Source of the DNA: JALORV01 sp963775635
GTDB taxonomy: Bacteria > Pseudomonadota > Gammaproteobacteria > Burkholderiales > Burkholderiaceae_F
Assembly (NCBI GenBank): GCA_963775635.1
Contig: CAVZJO010000005.1
Coordinates: 26,906-90,905, forward strand
Direction of reading: 5' to 3'
DNA length: 64,000 nt
Below are positions 1 through 8,052 of the stretch, in pieces. The notes beneath the pieces are model-generated. The model was not told the DNA's origin. It searched no databases and saw nothing but the letters and a program-made list of their open reading frames with translations. A program made the position numbers and the translations under genes. Positions within the stretch are counted from its first letter, which is position 1. Each line of letters begins with the position of its first letter.

Positions 1-1876
1 CGGAGGTCCGCTCCGACGATCACGATTCGCGGCGCCGTGTTGTAGCCGCTGACCGTTTCGTACTCCGCATCGAACAGGTTTTCGACGCGCGCCCGCAGCG
101 TCAGGTGCGTCGACACGCGCCACGCGGCAACCAGCCGGACCAGCGTGTAGCTGGCAAGTTCGACGCGCTGGAACGTGTTGATGTCAATGTCGTCGCGCGG
201 ACCGACCACCGAGACTTCGGCGCCAGCGCTCCACGTCTCCCGAGTCGTAGGTCGCCCCGGCGTTCACGGTCCAGGGAGCGCGTCGCAGCAGCCTCTCTCC
301 GGTCGCCTCGTCGACCGCGCGCAGCAGCGTGCCGTTGGCGTAAAGCTGCCACGATCCGCTGCGCCAGCCGCCTCCGAGTTCGAAGCCTGTCGCGCGGGCT
401 TCGTCGAGGTTTTCTGCGCGCTGCGCGGCGGGATCAAAGACCACCAGATCGCGCGTGTCGGTCCGAAACAGCGCTGCGCGCAGATTGGCTTGCCGCCCTA
501 CATACTGCAGTCCGAGTTCGCCGCTGACTGACCGCTCCGGCTCGAGTTCGGGATTGCCGAAGAACGGGAAATAGAGGTCGTTGAAACTGGGCGCGCGAAA
601 CGCGTTTGAAAGCTGCGCGGTCACGCGCCAGGCCGCGTCGATCTTGTAACCGTAGGCAGCCAGCGCACTGGTTGCTCCGCCAACGTCGGAGTACTGATCC
701 CGCCGCAGGTTGGCCTGGAACTGGTGCGGGCCCAGGTTGCCAATGATGCCCGCCCACCCGCTGCCGACCGAGCGCACGAACTGCTCCGACTGGCCACTGA
801 AACTGGGATCGTAGGTGGTGGACTCGCCGACCTGCCGCAAATACTCGGCGCCCAGCTGCGCTGTGATCGACTTCGCCGAGCGGGAGATCATTGGTCCAAG
901 TCGCCGATAGGTTGTCGGAGCTGAATTCTCCGTTGTCGAACGAGGCAGGGTCGCTCGACGAATTGGTGCTGCGGTCGCGGCTCGCTCCGATCGCCAGTTG
1001 GGTGGTCCAGCGCTCGCTGACCGGCGTGCGGACCAGCGCGTTGATGGCCGCCAGTTGCGACTTCTCGACATGGGTGGCGTCCGGACCATCGGCCGTGCTG
1101 TCGAAGTCCGTCGTGTTGCGATTGGCCCAGCCATTCAGCGCGACCAGCGTGCCGCCACTGGATCGGTAGGTCGCACCCAGCGACGCGGTGCCATAGCGGT
1201 TGCCGTCAAGATCGGGATTGGCGCCCAGCGCGAACGGCCCCGGAACAACACGCGCCGCATCGATGCTGGAAGTCGCCTGGCTGCTGCCGCCTCCAAGCGC
1301 GCCACCCAGCTTCCAGGCCCCCAAATCGAATCCTGCCGCCGCGCGTCCGTCGACGGTGCGACCCTGGCCACCTTCCGCACTCAGCGACAGACCGCGCTCA
1401 CCGCCGCTCCGCGTGAAGATCTGCACCACTCCTCCGATCGCCGAAGACCCATACACGCTGGACAGGTTGCCTCGCACGATCTCGATGCGATCGATCGTGT
1501 CGAGCGCGATCCCGCCGATCGCCGACGCCCCGCTGGTGCCCGCATTCAGTCGCACACCGTCGACCAGCACCAGCACCTGCGACGAGTTCGAGCCGCGCAA
1601 GAACAGCGATGCGGCCGCGCCGCGCCCGCCGGATTGCGCGAACTGCACGCCGGTTTCCCGGCTGAGCATCGATACGAGTTCGACCGCCTGCCATCGATCG
1701 ATGTCGGCCCGCGTAATGACCGATGTGGCCGGCAGCGCGTCATCGATCGATTGCGACTGGCGGGCGGGAGTGACGACCGTGAGGGGCAGTTGAGACACCG
1801 GCTGTGACCTGACCGGCAAACTGGGCAGCACCAATGCGCCCACTGCCAGCGCGCTGGCGGCCATCGACCGAGACAT
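1..1876 (-). pseudogene. btuB: TonB-dependent vitamin B12 receptor BtuB, read in three frames
   Basis: Outer-membrane TonB-dependent receptor for cobalamin. The start at 1876 gives a signal-like N-terminus, then a TonB-box-like TVVTPARQSQSIDDAL stretch and a plug domain (TSVITRADIDRWQ, VLVDGVRLN, IDRIEIVRGNLSSVYGSSA). The beta-barrel continues, but the reading frame shifts twice: near 865-885, where barrel sequence resumes as SITAQLGAEYLRQV, and near 236-246, where it resumes as TWSAGAEVSVVGPRDD. It then runs to the window edge in the RVENLFDAEYETVSGYN motif typical of BtuB C-termini, so only the last few residues are missing. Both shifts go the same way (one extra base or two missing), so they do not cancel. 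A cobalamin riboswitch lies directly upstream, which supports the BtuB call. Either a true pseudogene or two assembly indels. Confidence 0.85.
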
Positions 1877-1997
1877 GGAGATCTCCCTGCGCCCGGCCCA
1901 CCGCCGGAAAAGTTGGGACGCGGACGATCGGGAGTGGGAAAGCTGGCACGCGAGACGCGGTCCGGCTAGCCGGCACCCCGCGGCTCAATCCTCCTGT

Positions 1998-2195
1998 CAA
2001 TGGCCGGTCTCCGGGCTGCAGGACGGACTCCGCGCCTTCCCATGCCAGCGGGTGCCGGGCACAGTGGCGAGTGCGGAGCATGCGCAAGTCGCGCCTGCTT
2101 ACCGTTGCGGGGGCAGCACAGGTTGAGCGAGCAGGCGTGCCGTCGCCGTCCTGTTTCCCGTTTCACCGAACGTCGCCGTTCGGCACCATCAACGA
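1998..2195 (-). promoter_or_regulatory. Cobalamin (AdoCbl) riboswitch
   Basis: Reading the minus strand, the region contains the B12-box-type core CTGCCCCCGCAACGGTAAG. It is preceded by a GGTGCCGAACGGC/GTTCGGTGAAACGGGAA element and followed by GGCATGGGAAGGCGC and a closing CCCGGAGACCGGCC, which are standard elements of the cobalamin riboswitch. It lies between about 120 and 320 bases upstream of the btuB start. When adenosylcobalamin is abundant it should turn btuB expression down. Boundaries are estimated from the conserved elements. Confidence 0.92.
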
Positions 2196-2260
2196 ACAAA
2201 GTGTAACGGAGCGTACCGATCAGGCGTTGCGTCGTCGACTCGATCGTCGATCAAGCGCGG

Positions 2261-2269
2261 TGCTACGAT
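2261..2269 (+). promoter_or_regulatory. Possible extended -10 promoter for the zap genes
   Basis: TGCTACGAT matches an extended -10 (TGnTAnnnT) and lies 24 bases before the zapB-like start. I see no convincing -35 box, so this is a weak, position-based proposal. Confidence 0.3.
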
Positions 2270-2292
2270 CGATCCATCATCCGGGACGACGA

Positions 2293-2529
2293 ATGATCCA
2301 GGACTTCGAACTGCTCGCGGGCAAAGTCACCGAACTCGCGCGCCTGCTGCAGTCGCTGCGGACCGAGAACCAGCAGCTGCGCGCGCAGCTGGCAACGGCG
2401 TCCGCCGAACTCGATGCGATGCGGGTACGCGTCGATGAAGCCGGCCGGCGTCTCGATGGATTGATCGAGCGCCTGCCCGTCTCGCACAATGCGTCGCACG
2501 AGGCACCGGGAGTCCCGTGGAACACCTGA
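2293..2529 (+). CDS. ZapB-like coiled-coil protein (TIGR02449-type)
   Basis: A 78-residue protein consisting mainly of one heptad-rich helix (LLAGKVTELARLLQSLRTE, then QQLRAQLATASAELDAM) with a short flexible tail. This size and pattern match the small TIGR02449/ZapB-type proteins encoded just before zapA in many beta- and gammaproteobacteria. ZapB-type proteins help position or stabilise the FtsZ ring, and a division role here is inferred from that context. The start chosen (2293) gives the coiled coil without a long unlikely extension. Its 3' end overlaps zapA by 13 bases, so the two are probably translationally coupled. Confidence 0.75.
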   Translation: MIQDFELLAGKVTELARLLQSLRTENQQLRAQLATASAELDAMRVRVDEAGRRLDGLIERLPVSHNASHEAPGVPWNT

Positions 2530-2816
2530 CGGTCTCGATACTCGAGCGCGAATACCGCCTCGCCTGCACGCCTGAGGAAAAGGACTCGCTGCTCAAGTGC
2601 GCCGCCTATGTGGACGACAAGATGCAGGCGATTCGTTCGGCCGGCAAGGTGATGGGCGCGGATCGCATCGCGGTAATGGCGGCGCTACAGATCGCGCACG
2701 AGCTGTTCGCCTCGCAGAGCGCCGACGGAATCGATCTCGGCGAGCTTCGGCGTCGCATGCAGGCAATGTTGGCGACCTGCGACGAGGCGCTGCTGCCCCA
2801 GGAAAAACTTTTTTGA
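2517..2816 (+). CDS. zapA: Cell division protein ZapA
   Basis: A 99-residue cytoplasmic protein. The N-terminal half (VSILEREYRLACTPEEKDSL, then AAYVDDKM) is the ZapA head domain, and the C-terminal half is the dimerising helix (RIAVMAALQIAHELF). ZapA binds and cross-links FtsZ filaments at the Z-ring. Length is normal for the family. It overlaps the upstream coiled-coil gene and is followed by the 6S RNA gene, an arrangement widely conserved in proteobacteria. Confidence 0.93.
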   Translation: MEHLTVSILEREYRLACTPEEKDSLLKCAAYVDDKMQAIRSAGKVMGADRIAVMAALQIAHELFASQSADGIDLGELRRRMQAMLATCDEALLPQEKLF

Positions 2817-2827
2817 TCGGCCAGTCG

Positions 2828-2854
2828 TTGCTGGAATGACGGCCGGGCTACAAT
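2828..2854 (+). promoter_or_regulatory. Possible sigma-70 promoter for 6S RNA
   Basis: TTGCTG, then 15 bases, then TACAAT, downstream of zapA and about 50 bases before the mature 6S RNA 5' end. The spacing is short of the ideal 17, but the -10 is good. It would make a precursor needing 5' trimming. Confidence 0.4.
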
Positions 2855-2902
2855 CGTTTTCAGGCATGTGTTGCCGACGTCGATTGGGGGCACACATGCA
2901 AT

Positions 2903-3086
2903 GGTTTCCCTGCGGTGCTCGCGCAAAGGCCTTTTAGTTCCTTGAACCGATGCGCTATGCGCTAGGTCGACGGGCTCGCGTCGCGGTGCGATCGGCACGC
3001 GTTTGCTGAACCTAAACGACGCGGACGACGACCACCCTGAACCGATGGTTCAGGACATGAGGCCGGGCGGCACGCGCGGGGATCAA
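2903..3086 (+). ncRNA. ssrS: 6S RNA
   Basis: 6S RNA mimics an open promoter and binds the sigma-70 RNA polymerase holoenzyme, shifting transcription in stationary phase. The ends pair (TCCCTGCG near 2906 with CGCGGGGA ending near 3082). Conserved pieces are visible in order: CCTTGAACCGATG in the 5' arm, and in the 3' arm an ACCCTGAACCGATGGTTCAGG hairpin followed by ATGAGGCCGGGCGGCACGCG. Size (about 184 nt) and location downstream of zapA agree with known ssrS genes. Exact ends are estimates. Confidence 0.88.
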
Positions 3087-3232
3087 TTCTCGGCAGCGCC
3101 ATGGTCGATGCCATGCGCGCGCTGCTTGCCCGCTTGCAGCCGGGCGGTCGTACAGTCCACGACAGCATGCGGCCTCGTCGGGCATGATCGCTTCCGCCGC
3201 GCCCGGCGCGATCGCGACCGCAGGACATCCCG

Positions 3233-3703
3233 ATGGCCTACTGGCTGATGAAGTCCGAACCCGACGAGTGTTCGATCGACGACGCGCTCGCCGCCAAGGC
3301 GCACACCGTTCCATGGACCGGCGTGCGCAACTATCAGGCGCGCAACTACATGCGCGACGCCATGCGGCCCGGCGACGGCGTGCTGTTCTACCACTCCAGT
3401 TGCGCCGAGCCCGGCATCGCCGGCCTGGCCGAAGTGGCCAGCACTGCGCGACCGGATCCGACACAGTTTGATAGAAAAAGTCCGTACTTCGACCGATCTG
3501 CCAAGCGCGATGATCCGCGCTGGATGCTGGTCGATGTCCGCGCGACGAAGAAGATCCGACTGATCACGCTGCCCGAACTGCGAGGCGTTCCGGAACTGGC
3601 TGACATGGTGATCCTGCGCCGCGGCAACCGATTGTCGATCACCCCCGTCACGCCGCCGGAGTGGAACGTCATCACGGGCCGCCTTGCGAAGGAACCGCGC
3701 TGA
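3233..3703 (+). CDS. EVE domain-containing protein
   Basis: A 156-residue single-domain EVE (PUA-like, thymocyte nuclear protein 1 type) protein. It has the signature start YWLMKSEPDECS, then WTGVRNYQARNYMRDAM, VLFYHSS and SPYFDRSAKRDDPRWM, covering its whole length. EVE domains are thought to bind modified nucleobases in DNA or RNA, but the cellular role of the bacterial stand-alone proteins is not settled. It ends immediately before the TauE/SafE permease gene, so the two probably share a transcript. Location after zapA-6S RNA is common in proteobacteria. Confidence 0.92.
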   Translation: MAYWLMKSEPDECSIDDALAAKAHTVPWTGVRNYQARNYMRDAMRPGDGVLFYHSSCAEPGIAGLAEVASTARPDPTQFDRKSPYFDRSAKRDDPRWMLVDVRATKKIRLITLPELRGVPELADMVILRRGNRLSITPVTPPEWNVITGRLAKEPR

Positions 3704-4513
3704 ATGGAGCCGGCCTACATCGCCGCGCTGTTATTACTCGGCGCGGCGACGGGCTTCGCCGCGGGTCTGCTCGGCATCGGTGGCGGCATGCTGATGGTGC
3801 CGTTTCTAACGCTGCTGTTCACCTGGCGCGGCTATCCGACCGAGCACATCGTTCACATGGCGATCGCGACATCGCTGGCGACGATCATGTTCACGTCGGT
3901 CTCGTCGATGCGCGCGCATCACCAGCGCGGCGCCGTGCTGTGGCCGGTGGTGGCGCTGCTAGCGCCAGGCATCCTGCTGGGATCGCTGATCGGGGCCCAA
4001 GTCGCGGGGCGGCTATCGACCTTCTGGCTGTCGATCGTGTTCGCGGTCTTCGTCGGATTCTTCGCGGTGCAGATGCTGCTCAACCGCAAGCCGAGGGCAA
4101 CCCGCGAGCTGCCCAGGGGCGCGGGTATGTTCGGTGTCGGCACGCTGATCGGATTCATTTCCAGTCTGGTCGGAGCCGGTGGCGGCTTCATTTCGGTGCC
4201 GCTCATGGTGTGGAGCAACGTGAAGATCCACAATGCCGTGGCCACCTCGGCGGCGCTCGGCTTCCCCATCGCCGCCGCCGGTACCATTGGCTACATCGTG
4301 GCCGGCATTGGCGACGCCAGCCTGCCGCCCGGCACGTTGGGCTTCGTCTATCTGCCGGCGCTGGCCGCGATCGCCGTGGCCAGCGTTTTGACGGCGCCGC
4401 TTGGAGCCCGCATGGCCCACTCGCTCGACACTGGGCCGCTGAGGCACGTGTTCGCCGTTCTGCTGGTGCTGCTGGCGGCGTACATGGCGTACAAGGGCGC
4501 GAAGGCGTATTGA
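3704..4513 (+). CDS. Sulfite exporter TauE/SafE family permease
   Basis: A 269-residue integral membrane protein with about eight hydrophobic helices in two similar halves. Each half carries a glycine-rich motif: GFAAGLLGIGGGMLMVPFLT near residues 17-36, and SLVGAGGGFISVPLM in the second half. This is typical of TauE/SafE/DUF81 anion permeases of the inner membrane. Members move sulfite, sulfoacetate or other organic anions, and the substrate here cannot be read from sequence. The start codon directly follows the stop of the EVE gene. Confidence 0.88.
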   Translation: MEPAYIAALLLLGAATGFAAGLLGIGGGMLMVPFLTLLFTWRGYPTEHIVHMAIATSLATIMFTSVSSMRAHHQRGAVLWPVVALLAPGILLGSLIGAQVAGRLSTFWLSIVFAVFVGFFAVQMLLNRKPRATRELPRGAGMFGVGTLIGFISSLVGAGGGFISVPLMVWSNVKIHNAVATSAALGFPIAAAGTIGYIVAGIGDASLPPGTLGFVYLPALAAIAVASVLTAPLGARMAHSLDTGPLRHVFAVLLVLLAAYMAYKGAKAY

Positions 4514-4608
4514 TCCGCGGTCCATGATGCGGGTCAGGCGGGACCGCTTTCGCGTGCGCGAAGGGCGCCGCATAATGGGGCGACAAGAAGCGAACGGGCG
4601 AGGAAGCG

Positions 4609-5253
4609 ATGACAGCGTCAGAACAGGCCATCAGCGAGATCGGCGATCCAATGGTGCGCGAATTGGCCGCGCGCGGGCAGGTCCGTACCTTTCCAAAGAA
4701 CGCGGTGATCATCAACGAAGGTGATCGCGGCGACAGCCTGTATGTGATCCTATCGGGCAAGGTGAAGGTCTACGTCTCGGACGACGACGGCCGCGAGATG
4801 ATCCTCGACATCTACGGGCCCGGCGACTACGTCGGCGAAATGGCGCTCGACGGGCGGCCGCGCTCGGCCTCGGTGATGACGCTCGAACCGACATCGTGTT
4901 CGGTGGTCACGCGCGACGAGCTGCGTAACGCGATCAGCGCCAACCCGGACGTCGCGATGGCACTGATCTCGACGCTGATCGATCGAGCGCGCATTGCGAC
5001 GGACAACGTCAAGAACCTCGCTTTAATGGACGTCTACGGACGCGTCGCACGGTTGCTGCTGTCACTCGCCAAGGATGAGGGCGGCGGCAAGCTGGTCGTC
5101 CCCGAGCGCATGACGCAGCAGGACATCGCCGACCGCGTTGGCGCTTCGCGCGACATGATCAGCCGCATCTTCAAGGACCTGACGATCGGCGGCTACGTCA
5201 CCATCGAGAACCGCACGATCACCATAAACCGCAAGCCCCCGGCCCGCTGGTAG
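4609..5253 (+). CDS. Crp/Fnr family transcriptional regulator
   Basis: A 214-residue two-domain regulator. Residues about 20-130 form a cyclic-nucleotide-type beta barrel with GEMALDGRPRSASV, close to the cAMP-binding loop (the Arg-Ser pair is kept). The C-terminal part is a winged helix (MTQQDIADRVGASRDMISR). The cysteine cluster of FNR oxygen sensors is absent, so this is Crp-like rather than Fnr-like. It is preceded by GAGGAAGCG as ribosome binding site. It stands alone, and its targets are unknown. Confidence 0.9.
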   Translation: MTASEQAISEIGDPMVRELAARGQVRTFPKNAVIINEGDRGDSLYVILSGKVKVYVSDDDGREMILDIYGPGDYVGEMALDGRPRSASVMTLEPTSCSVVTRDELRNAISANPDVAMALISTLIDRARIATDNVKNLALMDVYGRVARLLLSLAKDEGGGKLVVPERMTQQDIADRVGASRDMISRIFKDLTIGGYVTIENRTITINRKPPARW

Positions 5254-5371
5254 GCGCCACTTTGGCGCCCGTGAATATTCCGGTGTGCAGCCGCCGAAGG
5301 CTCGGCTGCGCGCGCCGGCTGCTCGACCTACTGTGCTCTCACCCGGCAAGGGATTTGCTCAGGAGGTCGAT

Positions 5372-5569
5372 ATGCCACTGCACCGGATCGCTCCAAATCA
5401 TCGTGCGGGACCTCCGCGCCGGCTCGAATCCGGTCTGCCGCTGATCGCCCTGCTGATTGCGGGCGGACTTTCGCTCGTCGCCTTCATCGGACTGCACAAC
5501 GCCCCACTGCCGGAACAGGCCGTGCTGCTGTCGGTCGAGCAGGTCGTGGCCGCTGCACCGGCGCTTTAG
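5372..5569 (+). CDS. Small single-pass membrane peptide, unknown function
   Basis: A 65-residue protein chosen from the start at 5372 because of a strong AGGAGG six bases before the ATG. A basic N-terminus is followed by one membrane segment (LPLIALLIAGGLSLVAFIGL), then a short acidic-neutral tail. I do not recognise the family. It sits alone between the Crp-type regulator and the GrpB-family gene. Confidence 0.5.
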   Translation: MPLHRIAPNHRAGPPRRLESGLPLIALLIAGGLSLVAFIGLHNAPLPEQAVLLSVEQVVAAAPAL

Positions 5570-5705
5570 CCGGCCGTCTGTCGAATTTGCCGCAACCCGA
5601 CGGCCGAATTCGCCCGCGCACGCGGCGAAGCAGGCCCCTACAGTGAACCCAACGCAAACGGCCGAAGAACGTCGAACGAATTCACGGCCGACGAGAGGAG
5701 ACAAC

Positions 5706-6266
5706 ATGACCGATCAGATCATCGTCACACCCTATGACCCCGCCTGGCCGACTCGATTCCGGATCGAGTCACAACTGATCCACGTCGCGCTCAACGACAT
5801 CGATCCCGTCATTGAGCACATCGGCAGCACCTCGGTGCCCGGACTCGCCGCGAAGCCAATCATCGACATGCTGGTTGGAGTTCATTCGCTCGACGAGTTC
5901 GAACGTCACTCGGCACGGCTGGCGATATACGGATACGAATACATCCCCGAATACGAGCGAGTGCTGCCCGATCGGCGCTTCTTCAAGCGCGTCGTACGCG
6001 GAGTACGCACGCATCACGTGCATGTGGTCGAGTTCAACGGCGTGTACTGGAAGCGTTACCTGAAGTTCCGCGACAACCTGCGTGCCGACGCCTGGCTGGC
6101 CGCCCGCTATGCCGAACTCAAGCGCCGACTCGCGGCCCGCTTCCGCTTCGACCGCGACGCCTACACCAACGGCAAGACCGGTTTCGTCGAAGCGGTGCTG
6201 GCGATGCCGGGCCGCGCCACGAGCATTCCGATGCGCGTCAGGCCCCACTTCGCGTTTGCAGCATGA
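5706..6266 (+). CDS. GrpB family protein (UPF0157, nucleotidyltransferase fold)
   Basis: A 186-residue protein with the GrpB/UPF0157 hallmarks: IIVTPYDPAWP at the N-terminus, then IEHIGSTSVPGLAAKPIIDM (the GS...G..KPIID nucleotidyltransferase-like core), HHVHVVEF, and RDNLRADAWLAARYAELKR. Related proteins are minimal nucleotidyltransferase-fold enzymes, and the in vivo reaction is unknown. The chosen start follows GAGAGGAGA. Its 3' end overlaps the convergent ligase gene by 29 bases. Confidence 0.88.
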   Translation: MTDQIIVTPYDPAWPTRFRIESQLIHVALNDIDPVIEHIGSTSVPGLAAKPIIDMLVGVHSLDEFERHSARLAIYGYEYIPEYERVLPDRRFFKRVVRGVRTHHVHVVEFNGVYWKRYLKFRDNLRADAWLAARYAELKRRLAARFRFDRDAYTNGKTGFVEAVLAMPGRATSIPMRVRPHFAFAA

Positions 6267-7824
6267 AGGTAGACCGGTAGCGGTCGCGCAGCACGTTCTT
6301 CTGGACCTTGCCCATTGTGTTGCGCGGCAGGTCCTCGACGACGAAGACCCGTTTCGGAATCTTGTAATTCGCAATTCGGCCTTTCAGGCCGTCGATGATG
6401 GCGGCGGCGTCGAGTGCTCCGGGCCGCCGCGCGACCACCACCGCGGCCACAGCCTCGCCGAAATCCGAGTGCGGCAGGCCGATCACGGCCGACTCGACGA
6501 CGTTCGCCATCTCGTCGATGTAGCCCTCGATCTCCTTCGGATAGACGTTGTAACCGCCCGAGATGATCAGATCTTTCGAGCGTCCGACCAGCGTCAGATA
6601 GCGCGGCGGGGCGTGGTCGCCTCCGAAGTAGCCGACATCGCCGGTCTTGAACCAGCCGTCCGGCGTGAAATCCTCGGCGGTCTTTTCGGGCATTCGCCAG
6701 TAGCCGGCAGATACGTTCGGGCCTCGCACCTCGATCTGCCCGACCTGGCCGGTCGCACAAGCCACTCCACGCTCACTGACGACCCGCACCTCGACACCGG
6801 GCAACGGCACGCCGACCGTGCCCGCGATGCGTTCCCCCTGCCCGGGAAAGTAAGGGTTCGACACCAGCATGATGGTTTCCGACATGCCGTAGCGCTCGAT
6901 TATCCGATGCCCGGTGCGCGCCTCGAACTCGCGATGCGTCTCGGCCAGTAGCGGCGCCGAACCGGAAATGAACAAACGCATCGAGCTACAGCGCGCGCGA
7001 TCGAACGCCGGATCCGAAAGTAACCGCGTGTAGTAAGTCGGCACGCCCATCATCACCGTCGAACGCGGCAGGCGGGCCAGCACCTGCGCCGCATCGAACT
7101 TCGATAAAAAGAGCATCTTTGCGCCAGCCAGCAGCGCGGCATGCGATGCGACGAACAGCCCGTGCACGTGGAACAGCGGCAGTGCATGCAGCAGCACGTC
7201 GGTCCGCCCGGCCACACGTTCGGCAGCAAACCCCCAGAACTCGTCGAGCGTCAGCGCATTGGAGGCTAGGTTGCCATGCGTCAACATCGCGCCCTTGCTG
7301 CGTCCGGTGGTGCCCGAGGTGTAGAGGATCGCCGCCATGTCGTCACCCCGTCTCGGAACCGTGTCGAAAACATCGGCATGCGGCGCGGCCACCTCCAGCA
7401 GAGAACCGTCGCGCGCCTGACCAAGCGTGTGCAGATGCCGGCAGCCGGCCCGCCGCGCCAGCGGCTCGATCTCGGCACGACGCTCGGGCGTGCAGACCAT
7501 CAGGTCCGGCTGCGCATCGGATAGGAAGTACTCGATCTCCGACTTCTGGTACGCGGTGTTGAGCGGCAGGTAAACGAGTCCGGCGCGCAGCGTCGCCAAG
7601 TAGAGCATCAGGCACTCGGGCGACTTCTCCACCTGGACCGCGACGCGGGCGCCGGGCGCAGGCCGCAGTGACACCAGCCAGTTCGCGATGCGGCCGCTGG
7701 CGCGCTGCAGGTCGCGCCAGCTGTAGGCAAGGCCGTCGGCAGTCTCAATGCTGCAGGCTTCGAGGTCCGCCGGAAAGCGGCGTTCGACCAGCGCGTAGAA
7801 GTTGGAATTATCGGAGTGGGCCAT
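6238..7824 (-). CDS. Malonyl-CoA synthetase-like acyl-CoA ligase (MatB type)
   Basis: A 528-residue ANL-superfamily adenylating enzyme. It shows the AMP-binding P-loop LYTSGTTGRSKGAML, the adenine motif ERYGMSETIML, the hinge DGWFKTGDVGYFG, and the C-terminal catalytic lysine region near NYKIPKRVFVVEDLPRN. Overall it most resembles malonate/methylmalonate-CoA ligases (MatB), which make malonyl-CoA or methylmalonyl-CoA from the free acid and ATP. It is transcribed away from the methylmalonyl-CoA mutase gene 228 bases away. That neighbourhood makes methylmalonate a plausible substrate, which is an inference. Confidence 0.82.
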   Translation of the reverse strand: MAHSDNSNFYALVERRFPADLEACSIETADGLAYSWRDLQRASGRIANWLVSLRPAPGARVAVQVEKSPECLMLYLATLRAGLVYLPLNTAYQKSEIEYFLSDAQPDLMVCTPERRAEIEPLARRAGCRHLHTLGQARDGSLLEVAAPHADVFDTVPRRGDDMAAILYTSGTTGRSKGAMLTHGNLASNALTLDEFWGFAAERVAGRTDVLLHALPLFHVHGLFVASHAALLAGAKMLFLSKFDAAQVLARLPRSTVMMGVPTYYTRLLSDPAFDRARCSSMRLFISGSAPLLAETHREFEARTGHRIIERYGMSETIMLVSNPYFPGQGERIAGTVGVPLPGVEVRVVSERGVACATGQVGQIEVRGPNVSAGYWRMPEKTAEDFTPDGWFKTGDVGYFGGDHAPPRYLTLVGRSKDLIISGGYNVYPKEIEGYIDEMANVVESAVIGLPHSDFGEAVAAVVVARRPGALDAAAIIDGLKGRIANYKIPKRVFVVEDLPRNTMGKVQKNVLRDRYRSTFMLQTRSGA

Positions 7825-8052
7825 GATCCGTCACGGACGGCGTGAGTGTTGAGCGGCGAAAGACGGTGAAAGGCGGTAAGAGTACGCGCGCCGCGGCTCG
7901 ACGAAACGTACCGCGGCCGCCTCGGTCGGTTGGCGCCACGTCGATTCCCTTCGTAGCGAACCGCCGCGCGGCCGGCGGGGTCGCTCCGGAGCCCGGTGTA
8001 GGATTTTAGGTGGATGGCCTGACCGCTTCGGCGGGTCCGTGAGGGAAACGAG

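Noticed and set aside
5254..5290. A GGCGCC...GGCGCC hairpin after the Crp-family gene as terminator
   Set aside because: A short stem and no T-tract, so it cannot be called a terminator with confidence.
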